DNA from: Coprinellus micaceus
Taxonomy: Eukaryota; Basidiomycota; Agaricomycetes; Agaricales; Psathyrellaceae
NCBI GenBank assembly: GCA_951394405.1
Contig: OX596340.1
Coordinates: 1,736,001 to 1,800,000 of the forward strand
Reading direction: 5' to 3'
DNA length: 64,000 bases
Part shown: piece by piece, positions 20,945 to 35,961 of the stretch
How the letters are laid out: every line of letters begins with the position of its first letter
Numbering within the stretch: position 1 is the first letter of the stretch
Program-made: the position numbers and the translations under genes
Notes under the pieces: model-generated
Told to the model about the DNA's origin: nothing
Database searches by the model: none
Seen by the model: only the letters and a program-made list of their open reading frames with translations

Positions 20945-22676
20945 CTAGTTGAAATCGTTGGTCAATCCCGAGCTCTTGTGTCTGTACTTCGTGACCCGAT
21001 ACGAAAGGATGCCTGGTTTATGCTTCAGCCCCTCTCGGTTCATGCTTCGTGGGCTCGATGATATCGAGGGGTAGCAGTCAGTTTTCATGTCAGGGCCCTG
21101 CGAATATTGAGTTAGCATCCAAGTTACAGCCCATTCTGTCATAAAGAGGAGGTTGGGACTCACAAAGTCGTACATAAATGCCCTTAACTCTGTGACCCCA
21201 AACAACCTACTACTCTCCAAATGGACGTTGAACACCGGGCTCCTGTCGTTCCCCGGTGCATGCACGCTCCACCCATCTTTCGGCGCTCGGACGTCCCAGA
21301 ACGAGACAACGCTGTGGCGCGCAGTTCCGGCAGCGAGGTGTGCGCCGCTCCCCCCGCCGGAGGAGAGGGAGTAGATGGGTTCGGTGGACCATCGATCTGC
21401 CATTAGCAGAACGGGGGTGAGGAGAGGGGTGCCTGTTGTCGTGTACCTAAGTCGAGCCGCGGACGGGGAGGTGGCAGAGGAAGCTGAGGGGCTAGAAAGA
21501 GATAGGGAAGACAGGGACAAGGATGCAGATTCAGACGGGGTTGGGGACCGAGTGGCACACCGAAGGTCGTAGATCCTCGCTCGGCCGTCGAACCAGCCCG
21601 ACGCTATAATTTGTGGGGAAGAGCCCCATGGGGAGGACAGGGGTGCTTGAGTTATCCCATACACAGCCGAGTTCGAGAGCCTGAGGTCGTCTGAATCTGT
21701 CGTTTTCTCCGTATGCAGGATCACACTGGGGAGGGAAGCGAGGCCGGAGTCGGGTAGTATGTTGTAGACGGTCAGAGGGGTTTTTCCCGTGGAGCCGAAG
21801 GCTGCGAAGGGGGTGGAGGGGGAGAGTGCGAGGTGAGATTTCCAGCTTCGTTCGGCAAGGTCGATAGTGGATATGAAAGAGGATGGTGGGGGGATGTTCG
21901 ACTCGGCTGAGTCCGCGCTATCGTCGAAGAGTGTAGGCTGCGCAGCGAGCCAGGCAATTCCACCAGAGGATAGGGTGAGAATATGGTTCGAGCATGTGGA
22001 GAAGGACTCGATGTAGTCGCCTCTCGGGAAGACGGGCAGGGGCGTCCGAGCGAACGAGAGAGGGGCGTCGTCCTGTGATGTCGGTGGGATGAGCGTGATA
22101 CGCTCGACGAGGTGTTCTTGGTAGGCCACTAGCAGTATTTCGTCTCGTCCTCCATCGTCGACGAACGTGATGGCTGTGATGTTGCGTCCGCGTACATGCG
22201 TCTCGTTCAGATTGATGCTGCCTTCCCATTGCATACGAGGGAGGTTTTCCGAAGAGCTGGGGAAGGAGTAGGAGTGCAAGAACGTCCCTGCGGCTATGAT
22301 CAGCCGGGATGGGCTAGCAGCGAGAGTAGCCTGTTCTTTGGCTGTCCATGTACGGGAGAGTGGCCGAGCGATAAATTCGACTTTGTCCCAGGCACGGTCG
22401 GTCAAGGCGTTGTAGCGGACTTGTTCCCGAGTAGTCCAACGCTGCCTCGAATTTGTGAGGCTGTAAGAGGGTCGGGGGTTGGAGAGGAGGTATTGGAGCC
22501 AGCCAAATTCGTTGATCTAGCCGGGCGTTTGAGTGAGGGCAGCGTTGAAAAGGCAGGGAGCGTACCAGGTCATACATCCTTCGGCAGCACTGCTCCAATA
22601 TTGAGAGTTCATGGGGGCCCAGGGGGAAGAGAATTTGGATGAGAATCTCGGTGGGCAGGGCAGAGAGGTTCGTCAT
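20945..22676 (-). CDS. F-box/WD40 repeat protein (FBXW-like)
   Basis: Three exons give 538 residues: 22676-22566, 22516-21164, 21097-20945. The F-box is at the extreme N-terminus (LSALPTEILIQILFPLGPHE, then CCRRMYDL), and INEFGWLQYLL follows after the first intron. The C-terminal half is a degenerate WD40 propeller with repeats ending in ASGWFDGRARIYDLR and ARHSVVSFWDVRAP. Proteins of this layout are SCF substrate receptors, with the propeller binding phosphorylated targets. The second intron (21098-21163) is 66 nt, a multiple of three, and free of stops, so its retention would add 22 residues. Ser-rich low-complexity sequence interrupts the propeller near residue 350. The closest named family is FBXW4-like, but I would not claim orthology. 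Confidence 0.82.
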
Positions 22677-23200
22677 GGTGGTACGAGGTCAAGGTTGTTG
22701 TGGGGTAGAAAATTCTGTTGGGTGTCCCAGAGGTACAAGTCTTCTATAAATTCAATTCTAGAGAGGCTATAGAGTTCTTGGGATGCTGATAGCCAGAGGG
22801 ATCTAATACGTTATCGCGAGAACGAGGGGTAATTGTTCCGACCTGGATGAGGCTTCGCAGAGCCTGAGGAAAATTAAATCAGAGTGTGGGTGGTGATTCA
22901 ACGTCACATCGTCCGCTTTTATGTCTCCTCTTCGTCGGGATCAGCAGAGCCACTTTCACCGCAAGGGAGTCAGTCAGGAGGAGACGAGGAGATGATAGTC
23001 AACGTCAAGCGCCGGTGCCGACAACTGCACCCATACCGGAGCGTGGGTTCCCGTGCCGAGGAGTCACATGATGCATTTCCAATTTCGTTCCCCCGGCCGG
23101 TGGACCTCGTCAATCGAATCGTCGTCTCCATATTCTACATTTCTTCTATATCTCCTCTCCTAATTTTTGGATCTCAAAACTCGCTGGACGCGCTCAGGAC
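22677..23200. promoter_or_regulatory. Divergent intergenic region F-box/WD40 / Miro
   Basis: About 520 bases between two divergent start codons. A TATAAA motif lies at 22745-22750 on the + strand, about 450 bases before the Miro start, so its relevance is uncertain. Confidence 0.35.
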
Positions 23201-25901
<2,701 letters not shown>

Positions 25902-26176
25902 TATTGTAGAGCTTATATTTAATTTATGTTTTGGTATAGACATTGGATTCGAGGAGGAGAAAGACCGGCCGAGGTGCACGTGTTGCCGAGATTAGATCCG
26001 AGATCTCGGTGCTGCGAGGCAAACTCGTGGCCCAGCCTCGCGCGTTGGGGCGAACATTTAAGGCTTGCTTTTGGTGAATTTGACCACCATCGATTGCAAT
26101 ACGACCAGTCTGTCTCTTGAGAACGCCCCCCGCAACGACCACACCCCCACACACGACGCCCAGCATAGCGAGCAAC

Positions 26177-28009
26177 ATGGATGAAGATATGGCGTTCGAC
26201 GGCCCTGGGCCCTCTGGCCTCCAGCCTGTGTTCCAGGAGCAACAGCAGGCACCCACCCAGGGAGATCCCAGCCGCAAGCAACTGTAAGCATTTCTGTATA
26301 CCCTAGTGGGCATCGTTATCGCTCGATGAACACCGCGCTTCGTTGACTTCTAACGCTCTACTTTATCTACTCCGCCCATCCCCACCGCCGCCACTTTCTA
26401 TACATTTCACAGCGACCTCGTCTTCATTCAAGACTGCACGGGCAGCCAGGGCAGCTACATTTCATCTGCGACGCGAAACATCGAATCGATCTGCGCGCAC
26501 ATCTTTGAGAGCGGGAAGCTGCAGTCCCAGGAGGATTTGAGGGTCGGTCTGGTGGCGTTTCGCGATCACCCCCCACAGGACCACACCTATATCACCAAGA
26601 ACTTTGGCTTCTCGTCGGATATCAGCCAGGTGCACCGGGATTTGAGCTCCCTGTATGCCAGCGGCGGTGGAGATGGCCCCGAGGCAGTGACGGCAGCGCT
26701 GGCGGAGGCTTTGAACATGGACTGGAGGGAGTACGCGAGTAAGATGATCGTCCTCATCGCGGACGCACCTCCACACGGCATCGGGGAGTATGGAGATGGT
26801 GTGTATCTATATCTCCTGTGGCCTATGTGCCATCTGTTTTCATGAGACGATCTCTGATTGTCTTTCGCAATTTCAGGTTTCGACGAGGGATCTCCTGATG
26901 GCCATGACCCATTGCAACTCGCGAGACAGATGGCTTCTCGGGGTATCACTTTGGTAAGTCACTTGAAAGCCTAATTACGCTCTCTAGATCCGTGCTCATT
27001 GTCATTTAAAGTTCTTCGTCGCTTGCGAACCAGCGCTGAGCGGCTATTCGGTGAGTGGCCAGTCGTCTTTTCCAGTCACGCAAGAACCCCAGCCCAATGA
27101 CTCTGTAGTACGCCACCGACTTCTACCAAGCCCTCACTGGTATTACCTCTGGCCTCATGCTGCCATTAACCACCGCTGATCTTCTAACGCACGCCATCGT
27201 CGGTAGCGTGCTGGAGAACCTCGACATGGAACGCCTCGTGCGGGAGGTTGGTCACGCCGTGGCTCAACGGATCCTCGGGAACAACGAGAGTGTGGACGAC
27301 GTTGCGCGGGAACTTCACGAGAAGCTCTTACTAAGGAATGAGAGCACAAAGAAGGTCGTGATCGAGAGCATCTACAAGGAGTCTGAAGAGGCCAAACATA
27401 ATGTTGCGGTCTTTAGTCAGGCTCCTTCGTTGGCGGAAGCCAGGCCTTTACTGAAGCGGGTATGCATTCATTCATTCAGCTTTTCATATTGCGCCACAGC
27501 TCATTTCATTGACGTTAACTGTCACAGGTGCATGGAACACGCTTCACTGACAAATATCTCCAAGCCCGCCACTCCCTCTCTCGACATGGCTCCGGCTACG
27601 GTGGCTACGGCTCCCTTCCCCCGCGCTCTCCCCCCGCGTCCAAAATCACTCCCAAGACCCCTCCCGCTTCCCCACCCCGTAAGGTCGTCAGCGATTTCGC
27701 AGCCTTCGGTGCACCGAAAACTGCGAGTGTGTTCGGCACGGCCGTCGCGTCGACACCGTTCTCCTTGGCCGGTGGCAAGGCGGCGTTTGGGGGCATGAGG
27801 CCAGGAGCCGCCAGATCGGGTATGGACGACGAGGACGACGAGGATGACGACAACGGGAGGCAGAAGGTTGGATTGAGAGATGATGCGATTTCGCTAGACC
27901 AGGTGTGTGCTTTCCCTACACCTCAAACTACCTCTTACTTACTCAACCATCATATCACCAGGCCAAGCGTATTGCCATGCAGAGCGCCTGGCGGAGCATG
28001 CGTGCATGA
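26177..28009 (+). CDS. von Willebrand factor A domain protein, function unknown
   Basis: Seven exons give 460 residues: 26177-26283, 26413-26798, 26877-26953, 27012-27050 (39 nt), 27109-27459, 27528-27902, 27962-28009. The vWA domain covers about 36-230, with the metal-ion (MIDAS) signature DCTGSQ at Asp43-x-Thr45-Gly-Ser47, IVLIADAPPHG, and RQMASRGITLFFVACEP. It resembles the vWA module of the Dictyostelium alpha-kinase VwkA, but no kinase domain follows. The second half is Ser/Pro-rich (SPPASKITPKTPPASPP) with an acidic run (DDEDDEDDDNG) and a final helix AKRIAMQSAWRSMRA. There is no signal peptide, so it is probably cytoplasmic. Intracellular vWA proteins usually scaffold complexes; no partner can be named here. 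Confidence 0.8.
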
Positions 28010-28237
28010 GATGTTTTTGAACTGTTTTCATGACCCTTCCCCCTTGTATATTCTTCTTCTAGTCAAACTACTTACTACCTCTGTATACGATCTTCTACTT
28101 TCAATGTGGCATTTGAGAAGGAACTTAAAATCATTTGTACCATATCTTTATGACGACGGAGGAACCTTTTTAATCGTACTCCGCGGCCGAGTGGGTCGTT
28201 GCCACACCGCCATAGGCTGAGCGAAGCTTCACCAGAG

Positions 28238-28258
28238 AAGCCGTCCTTACGACGGCTT
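28238..28258. other. Perfect 8-bp inverted repeat in a convergent 3' region
   Basis: AAGCCGTC, a 5-nt spacer CTTAC, then GACGGCTT. It lies in the 322-base gap between the vWA stop (+) and the dehydrogenase stop (-), so it may form an RNA hairpin in the 3' region of either transcript. The rest of that gap shows nothing coding. Confidence 0.5.
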
Positions 28259-28331
28259 AGGCACATTGAAGATAGGGGACATACTCCAACAATAGTACTA
28301 AACAGCTGGGTGACCTATCCCGTATTTAGAG

Positions 28332-29721
28332 CTAGAGCTTCCTTACTTGGTCCTCTAACCAAAGCCACAATTTTACCGCAAGCTCAACATCCCCCGTCGC
28401 CTCGTTCGGTTTGCCGATTCGACCCCATGGCGTAACATACTGAGAGCGAGTTAGTTCCAAGTTACAGTCAACCGGTGGGGGAGAGAACTGACTTTTCCAC
28501 TCGCTTCAGCGGCCTCAGGTGCTACACCAGCCCACAGTTGCGTCAGGCTACCCCATTCCGGGGGATATATGAATAGGCAGCAGTTCTGTCGGGAGTCATG
28601 ATGGAGTCTTTAGAGTTTGGAGTTGAGTAGAAGGCTTACCACCACAGGCGTAAGTTTGCTGTCGGATTGGGGTTGTTGCAACTTGGTGGCAAAATTGCCT
28701 AGCAGGAAGATGGGTAGCCTGGTGGGATAAGCAGCGCGAAGTACAAACCGGGGTTGACGGCTATCGATATGATGCCCTGATCCCTGTATCTTCTTGAGAG
28801 CTCGTTTGAGAAGAGGATATTTGCCTGCATCGTCTTCAGAGGTTGGTTGAGACTCGGAAATTCATGCGAACACCCACGAATTTGCTTTGACAATAAAGGA
28901 AACTTGAGCCAGCACGACTTCGTCTTTCCGGTCCATCATGGAAGGTGTTGAAGTCAAGAGACTCAACAAGATGATGTACCGAGGACGTTAGGTTCACGAT
29001 ACGGGCTTGTCTGTCGGGTCGGACTTGTGCAGTTGAAACCAAGAGTGGGAGTAGCAGTTGTGTGAGGTAGAATGGGCCTGGGTGACTTGTTGAGGGTGCG
29101 AATGAGAAGGGAACAGCAATAAGCATACCGAGTAGGTTTGTGTGAATGACTGTGTCATAGCCGTCCGGTGTGACTTCTGTTGGCGTGCTCACGATTCCGC
29201 TAGAGTGTGGTCAGACTGAGGTATACGCCGATTAAATGAGATAAGTCGTACGCATTGTTGAATAAGGCGTCCAGCTGCTTTTCTTTGCTGATTGAAGGTA
29301 TTGAGTATCCTGGCGCCAAAAACGAAGCGCGGATACTCACCTCAGGAACTCTGTCGCAGCGGCCTTTATCGAGGTCACGTCGGCGAGGTCAAGATGAAGA
29401 AACCGTGCTTTCCGGCCTGTCTGGTCGAATAGCTCATCAATAGCCGTAAGTGCACGTTTCTCATCTCTTGAAGCTATGTAGACACGAGCATCGTGCTCCA
29501 ACAAGGCCTGTAACAGCGTCTTAATTACGGCACGGCGAGTAAAAGAGGATAAAACTTACACGGACAGTATCCTTTCCCAGCCCGGAATTTCCACCAGTAA
29601 CAATAAAGACTTGGCCTGTAAGGTCAGGTATGTCCTCTGTAGTCCAGGAGGGTGAGCCGAGGAACCATGCCTCTTTGAAGAACGCGCACGCCGCCCAGAG
29701 GGAGGAGGATAGGGAGGGCAT
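28332..29721 (-). CDS. Short-chain dehydrogenase/reductase (retinol dehydrogenase-like)
   Basis: Classical NAD(P)-dependent oxidoreductase with a Rossmann fold. Nine exons give 323 residues: 29721-29560, 29507-29341, 29287-29252 (36 nt), 29199-29129, 29077-28878, 28824-28749, 28698-28640, 28585-28493, 28439-28332. The cofactor motif TGGNSGLG is at 42-49. The LDLAD segment and the NNAG motif are rebuilt across introns. Active-site residues are Ser in NLTSS and Tyr207-xxx-Lys211 (YCQSK). NPG follows, and then the fungal C-terminal pattern PPEWGSLTQLWAGVAPEAAE and GKYVTPWGRIGKP. It has the WW-domain-oxidoreductase-like/retinol dehydrogenase flavour seen in many mushroom paralogues. The substrate is unknown. 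An earlier acceptor for exon 2 is possible, but the chosen one restores TVRALLEHDARVYIASRD. Confidence 0.88.
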
Positions 29722-31910
29722 GGAAGGCTTAAGGCAAGGTGGTCTCGCCGTCTAAAGTCCTCCTGATACCTAAAGACATGAGAAAATAGGGATTTTTAGA
29801 GGACGAGGCGCGGGCTTACAGGATATCAGCCTGTGGGTCCCCCGTACTGATAGATGAATCCCTGGCATTGACGTGCATTTGACATGCCTCCGGCTCGGGA
29901 AGGGCTCGAACAGCCCTGGGGGGTGCGGTGACAATCCGCGCTCGCAGGCATGTGTGGCGCACTACTGCACCAGAGGGTGGGTCCCTTCGCCCTCCCGGAT
30001 GAGACTCGGCTAAACAGCGTTGGACACGGCGCAATGGTGGAGGAAGCAAGACTAACAGTGGGAACGCGACGGGCTAGAAGGTTATTCGTTGGCCTCGCTG
30101 CGCCCGCTGCGATTTCAGCGGCGTTGCGGTGAGCTAGGCAAGGGGTTGGAACGGGCCAGACACGGTGAGTTTATTGGCGTAATATCAGGGAGGTCAAGAG
30201 CCAGTTCCCCGAGAAGCTCTGATGCGTGGACAAGTTTGAACTTCAGATCCAGAGAGACATGTAAGGGTGAAGCTTTAGTGCACCTTCCAAGATCGAATGG
30301 ATTAAACAGCATACCTCCCAGTGGTTTCTAGCCATTATGAATACGGGACGCGGCCGCTGGTATCGGGAGCCCCAATGCCAAGCCTAAGACACAAGTACTG
30401 GCCTTGAGTCGAGGAAGCCAGGCACAGACTTTGCGCTGGATTCAACTGACTTCTCGGCGTAGTTTCTCTAGCGAATACGCAGCTTACAGACCAGTCGCTC
30501 TTGGTTGTGACGTTTTCGTCGCGGCTGGCATGCATGATGGACGCGGTCATCAGAGTGAGACGCGACGCGTCTCGTCAAAAGGATCACCCCCTCTTCTTCC
30601 ACCACCACCCGCGCTCAAAATTTCTGGCCTGGTGTGGGGTGTGGGCCTGTGTACGCGAAGTATCTTCTAATTATTAAGCTTCTTATACTGGCCGGAAATT
30701 CGTGTCCCTGATATGCTGGATCTAGCAGGTCATAGACATTCGCTCCCACCGAACGGGACCTGAGAAATGGCCCTTTTCCATGGAAAGCGCTCAAACGGGA
30801 GTTCTGTGGCTGTATACGTGGCTCCCTTTGCTAACAAACTGGACCTGCGACAGGGATCCGAAGAGGCCTTTGTTTGGGAGAATGGGCCCTGGATTGTATA
30901 TACAATACCTGTGGCCGCTCGGCCGAGCACGAGGCGGGCGACAACTTGAAGTCGTTGTCGGCACTGTGAGCTATTGCTCGAGGAAGATGGACTCGACTTG
31001 ACGAAGACAACGGTCGTGGCGAAGGACGTCGATCCGCCGGAGGTGAGATGAACACGCGACGGCTGTTCGGAAGAGAGTTTCGGCTTGAAGTAAGGGAGAG
31101 TGTGCAGGCACCGAGTCAAAGCTACTGTTTCAAGAAATGGTGAATTGAGAGGATCAGCCTGGTACAGTTCGAGAACATCCTGTTGTTCCTTCGCTAATAG
31201 AGTTCTTCTACCCAGTCTCCCTAGTTGAGCTCACTGGCCTCGCGCACTGTCCCTTACCTCGGACGAGGTTGTCTGGCAAACCTGATGCGACGGACCTGGA
31301 AGCCAGTTCTCGGAGCGAATTGAAACCAGGTCAGCGGCCATTTCAGTCCTGACACTCTCAAGACCATCTCCTTCACGCCGCGCTTCTTGTTCCAAGTTGC
31401 CATGGAATTTGTATGGTGGACGTTGAGGACAGCGGGCATGGTTATTTGGTGATGTTGTGGCGGCGTTGGAATGTCTGCACCGGCAGCGGGCCTTCTCCTC
31501 GTTCCGTATGGGGTCAGGTCTCCCTGGAATCCATTTCAAGTCCCTCTCGCCGGGGTGAATACCCTCACGACTCTTCACGGACGCTATTTTATGATTTCAA
31601 TCTGAACGCACGACTCCACTACCTTTCACACAAGCCTGGTTCTACCCTGTGTGCCGACTTCTCTCTTCCTTCACGTTGTTTGCGACGATCTCTCACGACT
31701 TGGCGACGACATTCGCATACGACGACGTTCCAGACGATCCAGAAGTCCAACTTGTGAGCTAGCTTCCCCCGTTGAAGAGCAGAAACCATGTTCATACCAC
31801 GCCTTGCTACCTCAAAACGCAGCGACTTCGAAATCCACTCCCCTGATTCTTTACCCCTTAGCGCACGCGCAAGATCGTAGGGGGGCGACACCACATACCC
31901 ATCTCCATCC
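29722..31910. other. Long intergenic region upstream of the SDR and RasGEF genes
   Basis: About 2.2 kb between divergent start codons. It should hold both promoters and the RasGEF 5' leader. The leader may be spliced: a donor-like GTGAGC lies near 31754 and an acceptor-like TTAG near 31860, and an in-frame TAG at 31878-31880 closes the RasGEF frame upstream of its ATG. Two small palindromic or repeat features lie here. No gene was supported on either strand. Confidence 0.4.
30893..30906. other. Perfect 14-bp palindrome
   Basis: The sequence ATTGTATATACAAT is its own reverse complement and lies in the SDR/RasGEF divergent region. Dimeric transcription factors often bind such sites, but no specific factor can be named. 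Confidence 0.4.
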
Positions 31911-34900
31911 ATGTACTCCCGACTCGCGATAGATACCACCTCCGGAGCAGTGGCGGGGCCATCCAGCGTAACTTCGAGATACCGACGAACGCCCTCACCC
32001 GCGGGACCCAAACTCCCCGGCAGAAGGGTCCGTAGCGTATCCAATGCTTCCAGCACCTCCTCTCTATCCATTGTCTCCCCTCTTTCCTCCTCCACGAATG
32101 GATCCCAAACATCGCTGGTCCTACCCGACGTCGGAAACGACACTATTCATCCAAGATCGCGATCAGCGAGCCCAGCGATAGGCGACACCATTCGGGCAGG
32201 CACTGAATATGTTCTAGCGATGCATGATTATGCACCGGAGCATGGACATGACACTTGCCTGTCCTTTCGCGCCGGACAAGTCATTCACGTCCTAAACCGT
32301 GACACTAGTGGCTGGTGGGATGGAGAGTTGGAGGGAGGGCGCAGGGGTTGGTTTCCGAGCAACTACGTTTCTCAGGACGTTATGAGCTTGCGCGATGAGG
32401 CGCCCCTGATTCCAAGTACTGTGAGTGGCCTATATCGACCAGTGCACTTTTGAAGCTCATTTGATTAGAGCCGACACAACCACAGCGATTCCTCCTCCTC
32501 CGCCACTTCCTGGGTCAGTTCGATGCATTCCAATCACAGTCGCACTGCATCGCAGTCCACTACCAGATCGACCCGCACCGACGAAAGCGAAGGCGAACCA
32601 CCATGCCCACCCATCATGGACTCGCTACTGAAAGCCCTCACCTTGCTACAGACCGCCGTCCGCGGGCGTAAGCCATCTCACTTTCAACCATCCACCGTGT
32701 GCATCGTCAAAGGTGTGCGGGTAATACTCTCCGCAACGGATACCCTCCAAAAGACGTCACCGATACTCCAAATATATCCCCCACTTTTTGACGAGCGTAG
32801 GCAGGTGTTGGATGGGCTCACTGAGCTGGTCGTGCAGGCGAAGAAGGCATCTAATGAAACCCTACCCGAGATCAAGCAGGTGGAAGAGATGGAGGCGATG
32901 GTTCGTGTAGCAGGGCAGGTGTTTGCACGCGTCCGCCGCTTTTTGGCTGTTGCAGAAGAGTGTGGCGTTGAGATGCCTGAGGAGCTGCCCGAGGAAGAAG
33001 TTCTCCCGTCTGCAAGATCAATACAAAGCGACGACGAAGGCGTCAGTACCCCCGTAGACACGGGTCGAACGCCTACCCAACATCGGACATTAGGATATCG
33101 ACACTCCAACCCAGCACCGCCATTGACGAGAACGAAAAGCCAAAGCGAGCTACGGGGTCGGGTACGGTCGCCTCTCGGCCAAGTACATAACGGAAGTCTA
33201 TCGGCGCATCCTTTTGGGAACGGACGGCAATTACAACACCAGCAGCAGAATTCGATAGGTCGTGCAAAGGGCCACAGATACAACCCATCGACGAGTAGCG
33301 TATCATCCACCTCCTCTTTTTCGTCCCAAGGCTCTGGCACGTCCCTCTCCCCCGTTCCTTTCCCCAATGGTCCGTCGAGTGCCGCTCAGGTACTTGAAGC
33401 ACTCAAATACACCCACGACCAGTACCTCTCGACCATCGCCGCGTTTATCGGACACGCGCATTCACATTCGCGTACGTCACACGCGTCGAGTACAGGCCAG
33501 CTCTACGACCTAGTCCGCGAGATTGTCGAGTTGGTCTGCAAGCTCTTGACCATCGTGGAATCAGTCATGCAGCACCCAGATGTCCCTGGACACCGCCTGG
33601 GGTCACTGAAGGCCGCGAAGGAAGGGTTGTTCAACGTGACGAGCTCGCTTGCGGAGTCCGTTCGGCTATTGACCATGTCCCTTCCTTCGACTTTATCAGA
33701 AGAGGAAGAGAAGAAGACGTTGTTGCAGTCTGCGACGAGCGCGCTGAAGGCTGGTGCGGACTGTGCGGCTGCTGTGAAGGTCTGTTTGACGCGTTCGTTG
33801 GGCGATCGGCCTTTCATCGTCAGCCTACCCAAGACCACCGACCTGAGCGAACCATTTGCGCCGAACAAACTTACTGCCCCGAATCTTGCGAAGCTTGTGC
33901 AGGGCCCCGGAGCACCCATCAATGGCTATCACCTTAGTGGCATGGACGAAGAGGACCTTACGATTCAACCTGCTACGCCTTCTCTAGCCCATCGCCACCG
34001 CGAAGCATCATCCGAGCGATCAGTGTCGGATACCAGCAACTTCTCGCGCAGCAGACAGCAGTCCATTGAAACTGCTGCTACCTCCGTTATTGAAGACCAG
34101 CGTCCGCCTCCCAACGGTCTCGCTCCCCTCCGTATCACATCCACAACACCGACACCCATCGAACCCGACCATCCTTCACCGACATCCTTTGCTGTGCGCT
34201 CGGACGACGGGACAACATGGGAAGGCAGCATTCGCGACAACGGCTCCTCCTACGCTGTTCGGTCAGACGACGGCACGACATGGGAGGGCAGCATCCGGGA
34301 GCATCCTATACACCTTCAACCCGCTAACGGCCACCACCACCAGCCACAGTCTTTGTCTAGCCGCCGCAGCGAGGACCTACCGCCGCTACCCAATGAGCCC
34401 TTCCCCGAGTATCCCCCCGATCCGATGGCGTGGATGCTCTCGCACGACTACGCGTCAGACGATGTCGCTTACAATAACGAAGGCCACTTGGTTGGCGCTA
34501 CGATGAAGGCGCTAGCGGTCAAGATGACACCGCACGACAGCCTTGTTGATCCCGCGTTTTCGGCCGTCTTCTTCCTCACTTTTAGGCTGTTCTCGAGTCC
34601 GACGGACTTGGTCGACGCTATCATCGCAAGGTATAACCTCACGCCGCCGCAGGGAATCACGAGGGAGGATGAGTTGCTTTGGCAGCAGCAGAAGGGCATC
34701 CCGGTGAGGTTGAGGGTGTCCAACTTTATCAAGACATGGTTGGATACGTATTGGCGGTCGGGGGCGGATGACATTGCTCTCCCTCTGCTCACTTCGTTCA
34801 CGAGAGAAGGTTTGGCACTGTTCTTCCCTGGGCCCGCGCAGAGAATCATGGACCTCATCAATCTGCGAAAACAAGCCACTGAAATGACGAGTCCGAAGGG

Positions 34901-35961
34901 CGACAGAAGTCGGGATCCTGGCATGGCTATCAACCCTCCATCAATATTTTCGCCGACGTCTACTGGCGAAATTCCTCGGCCAACAATGACGAAGACTTTG
35001 CTCAGTGCTCTGAGGAAGAAGGACTTTTCGAGTATCTCGATCACGGACTTTGATGCCTTGGAACTGGCGAGGCAGCTCACGATCATGGAGTGCGAGTTGT
35101 ATTGCGCTATCCAACCCAACGAGATCTTGGAGTCGGGCACGGAGGGCGCAGCCCCGCCGGTGAACGTCAGAGCTGTCTCGAGCTTGAGTACAGTTATCAC
35201 TGGTTGGGTGGCGGAGAGTATATTGGATGAATTGGATCTGAAGAAGAGGACGCTACTGGTGAAGTTCTTTGTGAAGCTGGCGGACGTGAGTGCTCTGCTC
35301 CCTCGCTTAGTTGGATTTTGTTGACCATCCTTGCAGAGATGTGTCTCGGTGCAGAACTACAGCACGTCACGGTCAATATTGGCGGCACTTGACTCATCAA
35401 CGATCTCGCGTCTACGGCAAACCTGGGCGGGCTTACCGCAAAAGTACAAAGTCCAACTTGAAACCCTTCGCAAGCTCGCAGACCATAGCCGGAACTACCA
35501 CGAGTACCGTTCGAAGCTGCGAAATACTTCGCCGCCTGCAGTGCCCTTCCTTGGGTTGTATCTTACAGATGTTACCTTCTGCCGAGAAGGCAATCCGTCG
35601 CATCGTCCTTCACCTAGGAACCCCGCGAAGAAGCTGATCAACTTCAACAAGTATCATAAATTGGCCAGGATTATTCAAGGTGCGTAAGTTCAACATGTGC
35701 GGGGAATGAAGCTAATGTTCGTTTGCGCGTGTCCCAGATATGCAACGCTTCCAGGTGCCATACAACCTTAAGGCGATCCCCGAAGTACAACAGTATTTGA
35801 ATGTTGCTTTCGAGCGGGCGCGGCATCATGGAGACCTCCAGGATCTCTATCGACGGAGCTTGCTGGTGGAACCCAAGCAGGCAGCAGACACGGTCACCGC
35901 AAGCAACATGCGCCATTGGTTTAGTCTGGCGACGCAGTCTGCTCAGACCGCTGCTTCATAG
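31911..35961 (+). CDS. SH3-RasGEF protein, Cdc25/Ste6-type Ras guanine nucleotide exchange factor
   Basis: Activates Ras by GDP/GTP exchange, feeding cAMP-PKA or MAPK signalling. Four exons give 1297 residues: 31911-32420, 32469-35285, 35337-35679, 35738-35961. Domains in order: a Ser-rich N-terminus; SH3 at about 98-155 (ALYDY-type LAMHDYAP, SGWWDGEL, GWFPSNYV); a long helical and Ser/Pro-rich linker; RasGEF_N at about 845-900 (LVGATMKALAVKM); and the catalytic RasGEF at about 1030-1270 (DFDALELARQLTIMECELY, VPFLGLYLTDVTF, INFNKYHKLARII, VPYNLKAIPEVQQYL). The start is the first ATG after an in-frame TAG at 31878, and further coding exons upstream are not excluded. A 15-residue sequence is exactly duplicated at about 745-780 with only silent base differences. 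Confidence 0.92.
34191..34298 (+). repeat. Duplicated 15-codon module inside the RasGEF gene
   Basis: Two 45-nt units (34191-34235 and 34254-34298), separated by 18 nt, encode the identical peptide AVRSDDGTTWEGSIR. They differ at eight bases, all third-codon positions, so every difference is silent. Confidence 0.9.

Noticed and set aside
29883..29955. Minus-strand stem AGGGC-TGTTCGA-GCCCT resembling a tRNA T-arm
   Set aside because: The conserved G53-C61 pairing is out of register, the acceptor stem pairs only partly, and no D-arm is present.
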